The translations under genes and the position numbers were made by a program. Positions 26,176-33,950 of a DNA stretch of 41,989 nt are shown here, piece after piece. A model generated the notes under the pieces. That model had not been told where the DNA came from, made no database searches, and saw only the letters and a program-made list of their open reading frames with translations. The stretch is taken from assembly GCA_018266075.1 (NCBI GenBank), contig JAFEBB010000064.1:1-41989 (forward strand), in the 5' to 3' direction. Within the stretch, counting starts at the first letter, position 1. Every line of letters begins with the position of its first letter. The stretch is from Deltaproteobacteria bacterium (GTDB taxonomy: Bacteria > Myxococcota > Myxococcia > Myxococcales > SZAS-1).

Positions 26176-27027
26176 TCAGCCGACGTGCACCGCGACGATG
26201 CTGTCCAGCACCGAGCGCCACGCGTCCGGATCCGACACGCAGACCTCGAGGTACGCGGCGCCCACGCCCTCGGTGCGCGCGGTCTGGTGCACGGCGCGCA
26301 GACGCACCGGACGACCCGCGGCCGCATCGAGCGCCGGGATGCGCAGCTCGGTCCCGTCGGAAATCGCGTTCATGTCCACGGCGCAGGAGACGAAGGGAAC
26401 GTCGCCGTCGAGAAAAGCTTCGAGCGTGCACAGCCGCCGCTCGCCGACGTCGATACTGCCCTCGTCGAGGGTGAACGTCCCGGCTTGCAGCTCGAGCGTG
26501 CGCCGGGCGACGAACGCGAGCTCTTCGTCGCCTTCGTCATCGCCGTCCTGCGGCTCGGGCTCGGGATTCTCGTGGCGCTCGCGCCGCGCCTCTTCCTCCT
26601 CCTCCATGTCCTCGACGTCCCGGGCCAGCGCGGGACGCGACATGGGAATCGGCGGCGGCACCGGGATCTGCGGCAGCAAGTCGAGCATCGCCATGGCCGA
26701 CTCGTTGGCCCACGCGGTGGCGGCCTCGTCGGCGTGCGCTTCGGGTGGCGCTTCTTCGGCGGCGGCTTTCGACGCGCTCGCTTCGGCCTGGGTCTCGCCC
26801 TTGAGGAGCTTGTCGTACTCGGGTGCGATGCGTGCGTCGAAGTGGTCGGCGAAGTGCGCCATGCCCGTGCGCGCGGGCATGGTCATGTGCTGGCCGGGCT
26901 TGAGCACGCCGTCGACGGCCTTCTCAAGCACGGGCTTGGTCGGATCCGCGTCCGCGCCGGCGGGCTTGCGGGTCAGCGGCTGGATCGCGGGGTTGGGGCC
27001 ACCACCGCGCACGGGTCCGACGGCCAT
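26176..27027 (-). CDS. Acidic protein of unknown function
   Basis: 283 residues. The N-terminal half is low-complexity and probably disordered: Pro/Ala stretches, then VEDMEEEEEARRERHENPEPEPQDGDDEG around residues 140-170. The C-terminal part (about 170-283) looks folded, beta-rich then helical: RRTLELQAGTFTLDEGSIDV, RRLCTLEAFLDGDVPFVSCAVDM and WRSVLDSIVAVHV. No signal peptide or membrane segment. No family recognised. It precedes the TPR gene by 38 bases on the same strand. The fold and role remain open. Confidence 0.72.
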   Translation of the reverse strand: MAVGPVRGGGPNPAIQPLTRKPAGADADPTKPVLEKAVDGVLKPGQHMTMPARTGMAHFADHFDARIAPEYDKLLKGETQAEASASKAAAEEAPPEAHADEAATAWANESAMAMLDLLPQIPVPPPIPMSRPALARDVEDMEEEEEARRERHENPEPEPQDGDDEGDEELAFVARRTLELQAGTFTLDEGSIDVGERRLCTLEAFLDGDVPFVSCAVDMNAISDGTELRIPALDAAAGRPVRLRAVHQTARTEGVGAAYLEVCVSDPDAWRSVLDSIVAVHVG

Positions 27028-27087
27028 GACCAGGATTATCGCGCCGGATTGCGGAAGGTGTCACCGCGCAGCAAAGGCGCGGTTTTC

Positions 27088-28623
27088 CTAGCCGCGAAGC
27101 TGATTCTTCAGGACCTTGCCGCGATCGCTTCGCGGCAGCGCGTCGATGAAGCGAACCTCGCGCGGGTACTTGTATGGCGCGAGGTTGGTCTTCACGTGGT
27201 CCTGGAGCGTCTTGGCGAGCGCGTCGTCGGCCTGGTGCTCGGGCTTCACCACGACGAACGCGCGCGGCTTGTCGAGGCCCTCGGCGTCCTTGAAGCCCAC
27301 GACGGCCGCTTCCTTCACGGCCGGATGCGCGAGCAGGCAGTTCTCCACCTCGAGCGGGCTGAGCCACTTGCCGGCGACCTTGAGCATGTCGTCGCCGCGG
27401 CCGCAGAAGCGGAAGTAGCCCTTCTCGTCGACGGTGAACTTGTCCTGGCTCACGCACCACTCGCCGCGGAAAGTGCGCAGGCTGAGGTCGCGGTTGTGCC
27501 AGTACTCGATGGCGATGGATCCGCCGCGGACCCAGAGCGTGCCCACTTCGCCGCGGGGCAATTCGCGTCCGTCGTCGTCGCGCACCTGCGCTTCGTAGCC
27601 TTCGACCACGCGGCCGAGCGAGCCGAGCACCACGTCGCCGATGCGGTTGGTGACGAAGATGTGGAACATCTCCGCCGAGCCGATGCCGTCGAGGATCTCC
27701 ACGCCCGTCTGCTGCTTCCAGCGCGTGTAGAGCTCCTCGGGCAGGGCCTCGCCGGCCGAGATCACGCAGCGCATCTGCTTCCAGTCGTCGCGCTTGAGGC
27801 CCGCGAAGTGCGTGAGCCCGTTCAAGCTGGTGGGCACGGTGATGAAGATGGTCGCCTTCTCGCGCGCCACGACCTCGCAGACCTTCTCCGGCGTGCCCTT
27901 CTCCTGGAACAACGCGACGGTCCCGCCCGCGCGGAACGGGAACAGCAGATTCGAGCCGAGCGCATAGCCGAACGCGAGCCGCGGCACGGAGACGCTCACG
28001 TCGCTCTCGCTGTAGCCGACGACGGGAAGCGCGTAGGTGAGCGCGTTGTACGCAAAGTCGCGCGCGCGGTGCACGGCGCCCTTGGGGAATCCGGTGGAGC
28101 CGCTGGTGAAGAGCCAGACCGCCGGATCGTCGCGGTGCGTGGGGTGTGTGGGGAACGGGCCGCGGTCGTCGTAGACGAGGTCGGTGTAGCTCGAGCCGGT
28201 GTCGCCCGCATCGCCGACGACGATCACCGCGGTCTGCTCATGCGCGCGGAGCTCGTCGAGCGTCTTGGCCGCGGCTTCGGACGCGATGACGACCTTCGCG
28301 CGCGTGTACTCGAGGTAGTAGCGGGCCTCTTCCGCGGAGACGTCGGGCGAGACCGCGCAGCACACGCCGCCCACGCGCTGCACCGCGAACCACGCGACCG
28401 CGAACTGGGGGATGTCGGGCAGCATCAAGAGCACGCGCTGCTCCGGCTGCACGTCGAGCTCCACCAACGCGTGCGCCAGCCGGTGCGAGTGATCCGCGAT
28501 CTCGGCGTAGGTGTACTCGCGACCCTCGAAGCGGATGGCCACCTTGTTGGCGCGGCCCGCTTCCAGGTTGTGGTCCAGGAAGAAGCTGGCCAGGTTGAGC
28601 TGCTCGGGGATCTCGACGGCCAT
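27088..28623 (-). CDS. Benzoate-CoA ligase family protein
   Basis: 511 residues. An adenylate-forming enzyme that activates a carboxylic acid, probably aromatic, as its CoA thioester. The N-terminus LNLASFFLDHNLEAGRANKVAI and the block LDGIGSAEMFHIFVTNR are characteristic of benzoate- and hydroxybenzoate-CoA ligases. AMP-binding FTSGSTGFPKG lies near residue 165, and the C-terminal GKVLKNQLR contains the usual catalytic lysine (Lys503). GCGGAGG sits seven bases before the ATG at 28621-28623. The native substrate cannot be read from the sequence, and no ring-degradation genes lie nearby. It diverges from the GT-C gene with 76 bases between. Confidence 0.92.
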   Translation of the reverse strand: MAVEIPEQLNLASFFLDHNLEAGRANKVAIRFEGREYTYAEIADHSHRLAHALVELDVQPEQRVLLMLPDIPQFAVAWFAVQRVGGVCCAVSPDVSAEEARYYLEYTRAKVVIASEAAAKTLDELRAHEQTAVIVVGDAGDTGSSYTDLVYDDRGPFPTHPTHRDDPAVWLFTSGSTGFPKGAVHRARDFAYNALTYALPVVGYSESDVSVSVPRLAFGYALGSNLLFPFRAGGTVALFQEKGTPEKVCEVVAREKATIFITVPTSLNGLTHFAGLKRDDWKQMRCVISAGEALPEELYTRWKQQTGVEILDGIGSAEMFHIFVTNRIGDVVLGSLGRVVEGYEAQVRDDDGRELPRGEVGTLWVRGGSIAIEYWHNRDLSLRTFRGEWCVSQDKFTVDEKGYFRFCGRGDDMLKVAGKWLSPLEVENCLLAHPAVKEAAVVGFKDAEGLDKPRAFVVVKPEHQADDALAKTLQDHVKTNLAPYKYPREVRFIDALPRSDRGKVLKNQLRG

Positions 28624-28699
28624 CGCACGCCTCCGCGCAAGGCCGCCTGCATACTTCAACCTGCCTTGACTTGTCGCCGGGTGCTGGCAAGAACCGCAC

Positions 28700-30766
28700 G
28701 TGCCTTCCGCGTCACCAGCACCGCGCCTGAGCGACCGAACGTACCTGGCGCTCGCTGCGCTGCTCCTCGGCGCGCTCGTGCTTCTTGCGTACGAGAACGC
28801 GTGGCACGTGGGCTTCCTGCGCGACGCCGCGTACATCCTAGGCAAGGACCCGCGCATCGGCTCCGCGACGTGGGAGAACGTGCGGCTCGCGTTCGCGCAG
28901 GGCTACTGGTGGCCGAGCTTCCAGGCCGATCTCTACCGGCCCGCGACCACGCTGTCGTTCATGCTCGACGGCGCGCTGCTGGGCCACGTCGACGCGCCCG
29001 AGGGACACCACGCGGTGAACCTCGCGCTGCACTTCGCGAACGCGCTGTTGGTGCTGCTGATCGCGCGGCGACTGATGCCGGATTCGCGAGGGGTCGCGCT
29101 CATCGCTGCGGCGATCTTCGCTGCGCATCCGCTGGCCACCGAGGCCGTGACGTATCTGGTTGGGCGTTCCGACGAGCTCGCGGCGCTCGGGATTCTCGCG
29201 GGCTTGCTCTTTCATCTGCGCGGTTCGCGCGTGGGCGTCTTGCTCGCGTCGACGCTCGCCGCGTTCAGCAAAGAGAGCGGCGTGCTGCTCGTGGCGGTGC
29301 TGCTGCTCCACGACGCGCTCATTTCACGGCGCGCGAACCTCGCGAGCTGGCTCGCAGCCGCGATTCCGGCGATCGGCTTCGTGATCGCCCGGCTCGTGGC
29401 GTTGCGCGACTCGCCGTTCTTCGGCTGGCCGTTCGTGGACAACCCGCTCGTGGCCGCGACGCCCGTGCAGACCGTGCTCACCGCGAGCAAGGTCTTCCTG
29501 CACGGGCTGGGGCTGGCGATCTTTCCGCGCGCGCTCTCGGTGGACTACTCGTACGACGCGATTCCCGTCTTCGGCGCGGGCGGCGTCGAGGATGCGCTCT
29601 GCGTGATCGGGTTGATCGTCGCGATCGCGTTGGTCGTCGGTGCACTGCTGCTGAAGAAGCGCGCGCCCATTCCGGCCTTCGCGACGCTGCTGTTTCTCGG
29701 TTTGCTCGTGCCGACCTCGAGCGTGCTCTTCCCCATCGGCGCGATCTTCGCGGAGCGATTTCTGTACTTGCCGCTGGCGGCGTTCGCGCTCGCAGCGGCG
29801 TGGACGCTGGAGCACCTCACGCGCCTTCACGTGCGCGCGCCGGTTGCTATCGCCGCGGCGCTCACGCTCGCGTTCGCGATTCGCACGCACGCGCGCAACG
29901 ACGACTGGCACGACGAGCTCTCGCTCTACCGCAGCGCCGCCGAGGCCACGCCGAACAGCTTCAAGGTCCACCGCGTGCTCGCCGGCCTGTACTGGAATCG
30001 GGGGCCCTCCGAGGAGAACGCCGACGCCGCCATCGCCGAGGGAAATCGCGCCCTGGCCATCCTCGAGGCGCGGCCGCTCTCGCTGGATCAACGCGACGGC
30101 TGGCTGGAGCTGGAGCTTGGCAGCTACGAGCGCGCCAAGGGCGAGTACCGCCGCGCGGCGCACGACGAGCCCGCGGCGCTCACGCACTTGCAGCGCTCGC
30201 TGACGCTGCTGGAGCGCGCAGCCGAGGTCGACGCGTTCGGCGCCCAGCGCGCCCGCGAGCAGAAGCTGGCCCACGGTGCGAAGCCCGACGAGGTGCGCGC
30301 CACGGCCAATCCACGCGTGCAGCTCGCCCTCTTCGAGACCGACATGGATCTGCAGAAACTGCCTGAGGCGGACCAGGCCGCCACGGCTGCGCGCGCTGCG
30401 ATTCCGCTCTCACCCGAGCCGTATGTGGCCGCCGCGCGGCTGGATCTCGCGCAGGAAGATCTCGACGGCGCTGCGGTGGAGCTGGTGCAAGCGCTCATCC
30501 TCGATCGCCAGAGCCAGGCCGCATGGGGACCGCTGCACAGCGTCTACGCGGCGCTCGGGCACGAGGAGGCCATCACCAGCGCGTCGCAGGGCCCGACGCT
30601 GGATCCCAAGAACCCGCTGGTGCGACACCACCTGGATCGCGCGTGTAACGATTTGGTTAAGCAGCTCTCGGCCGCGCACGAGCTGGAGAGCGCGCGCGTG
30701 GTCTACGACCGCTGCGTGGAAGAGTTCGCGTGCGCGAAGGAGCAGCTCGGCGCGCGGCCTCAGTGA
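28700..30766 (+). CDS. TMTC-like GT-C/TPR membrane protein
   Basis: 688 residues with GTG start. An N-terminal polytopic part (roughly to residue 400, about ten helices) carries the TMTC/DUF1736 hallmark IFAAHPLATEAVTYLVGRSDELAALGIL and HAVNLALHFANALL. Eukaryotic TMTCs are O-mannosyltransferases, and bacterial homologues are presumed lipid-linked sugar transferases. The first loop has RDAAYI, where relatives have an Asp-Asp. The C-terminal third is TPR-like (AKGEYRRAAHDEPAAL, AARLDLAQEDLDGAAVELVQALILD). It is probably in the inner membrane with the TPRs in the periplasm. Its end overlaps the convergent small gene by seven bases. Confidence 0.85.
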   Translation: MPSASPAPRLSDRTYLALAALLLGALVLLAYENAWHVGFLRDAAYILGKDPRIGSATWENVRLAFAQGYWWPSFQADLYRPATTLSFMLDGALLGHVDAPEGHHAVNLALHFANALLVLLIARRLMPDSRGVALIAAAIFAAHPLATEAVTYLVGRSDELAALGILAGLLFHLRGSRVGVLLASTLAAFSKESGVLLVAVLLLHDALISRRANLASWLAAAIPAIGFVIARLVALRDSPFFGWPFVDNPLVAATPVQTVLTASKVFLHGLGLAIFPRALSVDYSYDAIPVFGAGGVEDALCVIGLIVAIALVVGALLLKKRAPIPAFATLLFLGLLVPTSSVLFPIGAIFAERFLYLPLAAFALAAAWTLEHLTRLHVRAPVAIAAALTLAFAIRTHARNDDWHDELSLYRSAAEATPNSFKVHRVLAGLYWNRGPSEENADAAIAEGNRALAILEARPLSLDQRDGWLELELGSYERAKGEYRRAAHDEPAALTHLQRSLTLLERAAEVDAFGAQRAREQKLAHGAKPDEVRATANPRVQLALFETDMDLQKLPEADQAATAARAAIPLSPEPYVAAARLDLAQEDLDGAAVELVQALILDRQSQAAWGPLHSVYAALGHEEAITSASQGPTLDPKNPLVRHHLDRACNDLVKQLSAAHELESARVVYDRCVEEFACAKEQLGARPQ

Positions 30767-30987
30767 TCCTTGCCGCTCGCGACCCACACGCAGATGCCGG
30801 TGAGCACGAACAGCCCAATCGCGACCTGGCGGTCGTTGTGGGTGACGCCGCCGCGCAGCGCCATGTGCTCGCAGGATGCGTCGCCCATGCAGTCGGAGGT
30901 GTCCTTGAGCTGAAGCCAGCGGCTGGTGAAGTGCAGGGCCGCGAGCCCCGAGCCCAGCGCGCACATGCCGAAGAAGATGCGCCGCAT
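30760..30987 (-). CDS. Small two-helix membrane protein
   Basis: 75 residues. Two probable membrane segments: residues about 3-22 (RIFFGMCALGSGLAALHFTS) and 55-70 (VAIGLFVLTGICVWVA). Between them lies a loop with two cysteines (SDCMGDASCEHMAL) and His residues that could form a disulfide or bind a metal. The ATG is one base after the PBP1A stop, so it is in the PBP1A transcript. Unknown function. A peptidoglycan-related accessory role is only inferred from position. Confidence 0.65.
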   Translation of the reverse strand: MRRIFFGMCALGSGLAALHFTSRWLQLKDTSDCMGDASCEHMALRGGVTHNDRQVAIGLFVLTGICVWVASGKDH

Positions 30988-30988
30988 C

Positions 30989-33844
30989 TCAGGGCGTCAT
31001 CAGCGGATCGAGCGGCTGCGCGTTGTTCTTCTCATCGTCGAGCGTGGGCTCGTTGCCGCGCTTGAACGCCTCGCGCACGCCCTCGCGGCCCTTGGCGAGC
31101 TTGCCCGTCTTGGGGTCGATGTTCGCCCAGACGATGTCCGCGCCCGGCGCCGGCTGGAACCACGGCTGCGGCACGCCCTCGAGCGCGTGCTTCATGTACT
31201 CGAGCCAGATCGGCAAGCTGGCGCGCGAGCCGGCTTCGTACTTGCCCATCGGGTCGTGCTTGTAGTCGTCGTAGCCGAGCCACACCGCCGTGAGCAGGTC
31301 GTGGGTGAAGCCCACGAACCAGGTGTCGTGCGAGTCGTTCGTCGTTCCGGTCTTGCCGGCCACGGGCTTGTTGAGCCGCGAAGCATTGGCGCCGGTGCCA
31401 CCGGTGGCCACGTCGTGCAGCAGCCAGGTGGTGAGGAACGCGGTCTCGGGCTCCATCACCTGCTCGGGCTTGTCGAAGAGGCGCGCGTAGCCCGCGCGGA
31501 TGCGGTCCATCGATGACGCCCAGGGATCGTTGTACGCGGTGTGGTCCTCGAGCACGCGGCCGTTGCGATCGCGAACCTGGCGCACGAAGTAGACGGGCTC
31601 GCGCTTCCCGTCGCGATCGAAGACCGCGTACATCTGCGCCAGCTCCCACGGGTGCACGCACGAGCTGCCCAGCGCGCTCGAGAGATCGCTGTGCACTTCC
31701 GTGGTGATGCCGAGCTTCTTGGCCCACGCGCGCACGTTCTCGATGCCCACCGCCTGGAAGACCTTGATGGCGGGGATGTTCATCGACTCCATCAGCGCGG
31801 TGCGCACGATGACGTCGCCCTTGAAGTCGTTCTCGTAGTTCTCGGGCTTCCAGCGCAGCTGCGTGTCCGGGTCGTCGAAGACGATGGGCGAGTCCACGAT
31901 GACGGTGCTCGCGGTGTAGTCGAGCTGCTCGATGGCGGCGCTGTACTCGACCGGCTTGAACGCCGAGCCCGGCTGGCGGCAGGCCTGGAACGCGCGGTTG
32001 AACTCGGAGGCGTCGTAGTCGTAGCCGCCGATCATCGCGGGCACGTAGTTCTTGTGTGGATCGATGCTCACGATCGCGCCCTGGAGCTGCGGCTCCTGCT
32101 CCAGCGAGTAGAGCGCGCTGCCGTCGGTGGGGATCTGCTTCTCGGTGAAGCTGTCGGCGTCCTTCTTCACCTCGTCGAGGGTGCGAAGCTTCACCAGCGC
32201 GACGTCGCCGACCTTCAAGGCCGTGGACACGTGCGAGATGAGCGCGCTCGGGTAGTACTGCTCCGGGTTGGGCTTGCGCGCCCAGCGCATCTCCGCGAGC
32301 GGCAGCTTGCCCTTGTGGTGCGTGCCGATGAGCAGCTCGGCGACCATGTCCTTGTCGTCGACCTTGGTCACGATGGCCGGGTAGTAGCCACCCACCACGG
32401 GCTCGTCCTTGGTGAGCTGCTTCTCGACCTTGGCCTCGAACTCCTTCTTCTCGGCTTCGCTCGTGAAGTGCATCAGCGGGCCGTAGTAGCCCTGGCGCTT
32501 GTCGACCTCGATGAGGCCCGTGAGCATGGCATCCTGGGCTTCGCGCTGGCGCTCGGCGTCCATCGTGAGATCGACGGTGAGGCCATCGGTCAGCAGCCGC
32601 TCGTTGCCATAGCGATCGACGATGTCGCGGCGCACCTGCTCGGCGAAGAACGGCGAGCTGTCGTGGAAGACGTCCTCCACGTCATAGGCCTTCACCGGGG
32701 CCTTCATGGCGTCGTCGTAGTCCTTCTGGGAGATCATCCCGTCGACGAGCATGCGGCCGAGCACGTAGGCGCGGCGCTCTTTCGAACGCTGCGGGTGCGC
32801 ATACGGGTTCGCGCTGGGGCTCTGCGGCAAGCCCGCGAGCGTGGCCATCTCTGCGAGCGTGAGGTCCTTCACGTCCTTGCGGAAGTAGTTCTCCGCCGCG
32901 GTCTGGACGCCGTACGCATGGTGGCCCAGGTAGATATTATTCAAATACAAATAAAGAATTTCCTCTTTGGTCAGCGACTTCTCGAGCCGCCGGGAGAGGA
33001 TGGCCTCGCGGATCTTGCGGATGATGCCCAGCTTGCCCGTGCGGACCGTGGCTTCCTTGAAGGCCTGGCGCAGCGCAGCTTCCTTCAAGCGCGTGTAGAC
33101 CGCCTGCACCTGCTTGTTGCGCGCGTTGGTGGCGCGCTGGGTGAGGAAGTCGGTGGCGCGCTTGAGCTCGTCGGGGCTGGGCGGGATCTTCTTGGTGTCG
33201 TCGTTGTAGGCGTTGCCCAGGCGCGCGCGGCGGCTGGAGTCGACGAACTCGTCGATGGCGGCCTGCGCGGGCGCGGGCGCGGGCGGCACCTTGGCGTCGG
33301 CGTCGCGGAGGATGGCGTCGAAGTCGACGGCGGAGAAGCTCTCGTTCACCAGGATCGACTTGGCCGTCTGCTGGGTGAGCGTGGAGCCACCCTGGATATG
33401 CTGACCGCGCAGCGTCTTGCTGGCCGCGCGGATGGTGCCCTCGATGTCGAGGCCGAAGTGGTCGAAGAAGTTCTTGTCCTCGGCGGCGATGAAGGCCTGC
33501 ACCAGCTTCTTGGGGATCTGCTCGTAGGGAACGACCTTGCGCCGCTCCTTGTAGAACTCGCCCACCAGCGCGCCGTCGTCGCTGCGGAACTCGGTGAGGA
33601 TGGGCGGCCGGTAGTCCTCGACGCGCGGCACCTCGGGCAGGCCCTTGCTGAACTTGTAGTACACGCCCAGCGCTGCGGCGCCGCCAATGAGCACCACGGC
33701 CATGCCGCAGTACACCAGGAAGAGGAACGCCTTCTTCCACCAGTGCCGCGGACGGACGGTGTCCACCAGCTCCAGGCGCGATTCGCGCTCGGGCGACGGA
33801 GGCGGCGGCGCCTCCGGGGGCAGCTCGGCAGCAGGCTGGGCCAT
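30989..33844 (-). CDS. Penicillin-binding protein 1A (bifunctional)
   Basis: 951 residues. It builds peptidoglycan with two activities: a GT51 glycosyltransferase and a DD-transpeptidase. Membrane anchor at residues about 40-62. GT51 motif EDKNFFDHFG with Glu122, then GGSTLTQQTAKS (152-163) and later RRLEKSLTKEEILYLYLNNIYLG. Between about residues 168 and 273 there is an insertion of roughly 100 residues not expected in this domain. The transpeptidase has SAFK (Ser627, Lys630), ESMN and KTGTT. The C-terminus is Pro/Asp-rich. The ATG at 33842-33844 is chosen over a longer open frame because the hydrophobic anchor follows normally. Likely class A PBP, symbol mrcA-like. Confidence 0.94.
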   Translation of the reverse strand: MAQPAAELPPEAPPPPSPERESRLELVDTVRPRHWWKKAFLFLVYCGMAVVLIGGAAALGVYYKFSKGLPEVPRVEDYRPPILTEFRSDDGALVGEFYKERRKVVPYEQIPKKLVQAFIAAEDKNFFDHFGLDIEGTIRAASKTLRGQHIQGGSTLTQQTAKSILVNESFSAVDFDAILRDADAKVPPAPAPAQAAIDEFVDSSRRARLGNAYNDDTKKIPPSPDELKRATDFLTQRATNARNKQVQAVYTRLKEAALRQAFKEATVRTGKLGIIRKIREAILSRRLEKSLTKEEILYLYLNNIYLGHHAYGVQTAAENYFRKDVKDLTLAEMATLAGLPQSPSANPYAHPQRSKERRAYVLGRMLVDGMISQKDYDDAMKAPVKAYDVEDVFHDSSPFFAEQVRRDIVDRYGNERLLTDGLTVDLTMDAERQREAQDAMLTGLIEVDKRQGYYGPLMHFTSEAEKKEFEAKVEKQLTKDEPVVGGYYPAIVTKVDDKDMVAELLIGTHHKGKLPLAEMRWARKPNPEQYYPSALISHVSTALKVGDVALVKLRTLDEVKKDADSFTEKQIPTDGSALYSLEQEPQLQGAIVSIDPHKNYVPAMIGGYDYDASEFNRAFQACRQPGSAFKPVEYSAAIEQLDYTASTVIVDSPIVFDDPDTQLRWKPENYENDFKGDVIVRTALMESMNIPAIKVFQAVGIENVRAWAKKLGITTEVHSDLSSALGSSCVHPWELAQMYAVFDRDGKREPVYFVRQVRDRNGRVLEDHTAYNDPWASSMDRIRAGYARLFDKPEQVMEPETAFLTTWLLHDVATGGTGANASRLNKPVAGKTGTTNDSHDTWFVGFTHDLLTAVWLGYDDYKHDPMGKYEAGSRASLPIWLEYMKHALEGVPQPWFQPAPGADIVWANIDPKTGKLAKGREGVREAFKRGNEPTLDDEKNNAQPLDPLMTP

Positions 33845-33950
33845 TGGCGCGCATCCTACGCACGGCTCCACACCCCCGCAACGTTCGGGCAAGCGAGCGT
33901 TGGCCGGTGGGGCGTGGTAATTCGGCCACAGTCGACAATTGGAGGGCGCG

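Noticed and set aside
27088-28623. Aromatic degradation gene cluster around the benzoate-CoA ligase
   Set aside because: No ring reductase, oxygenase or beta-oxidation genes are nearby; the ligase stands alone.
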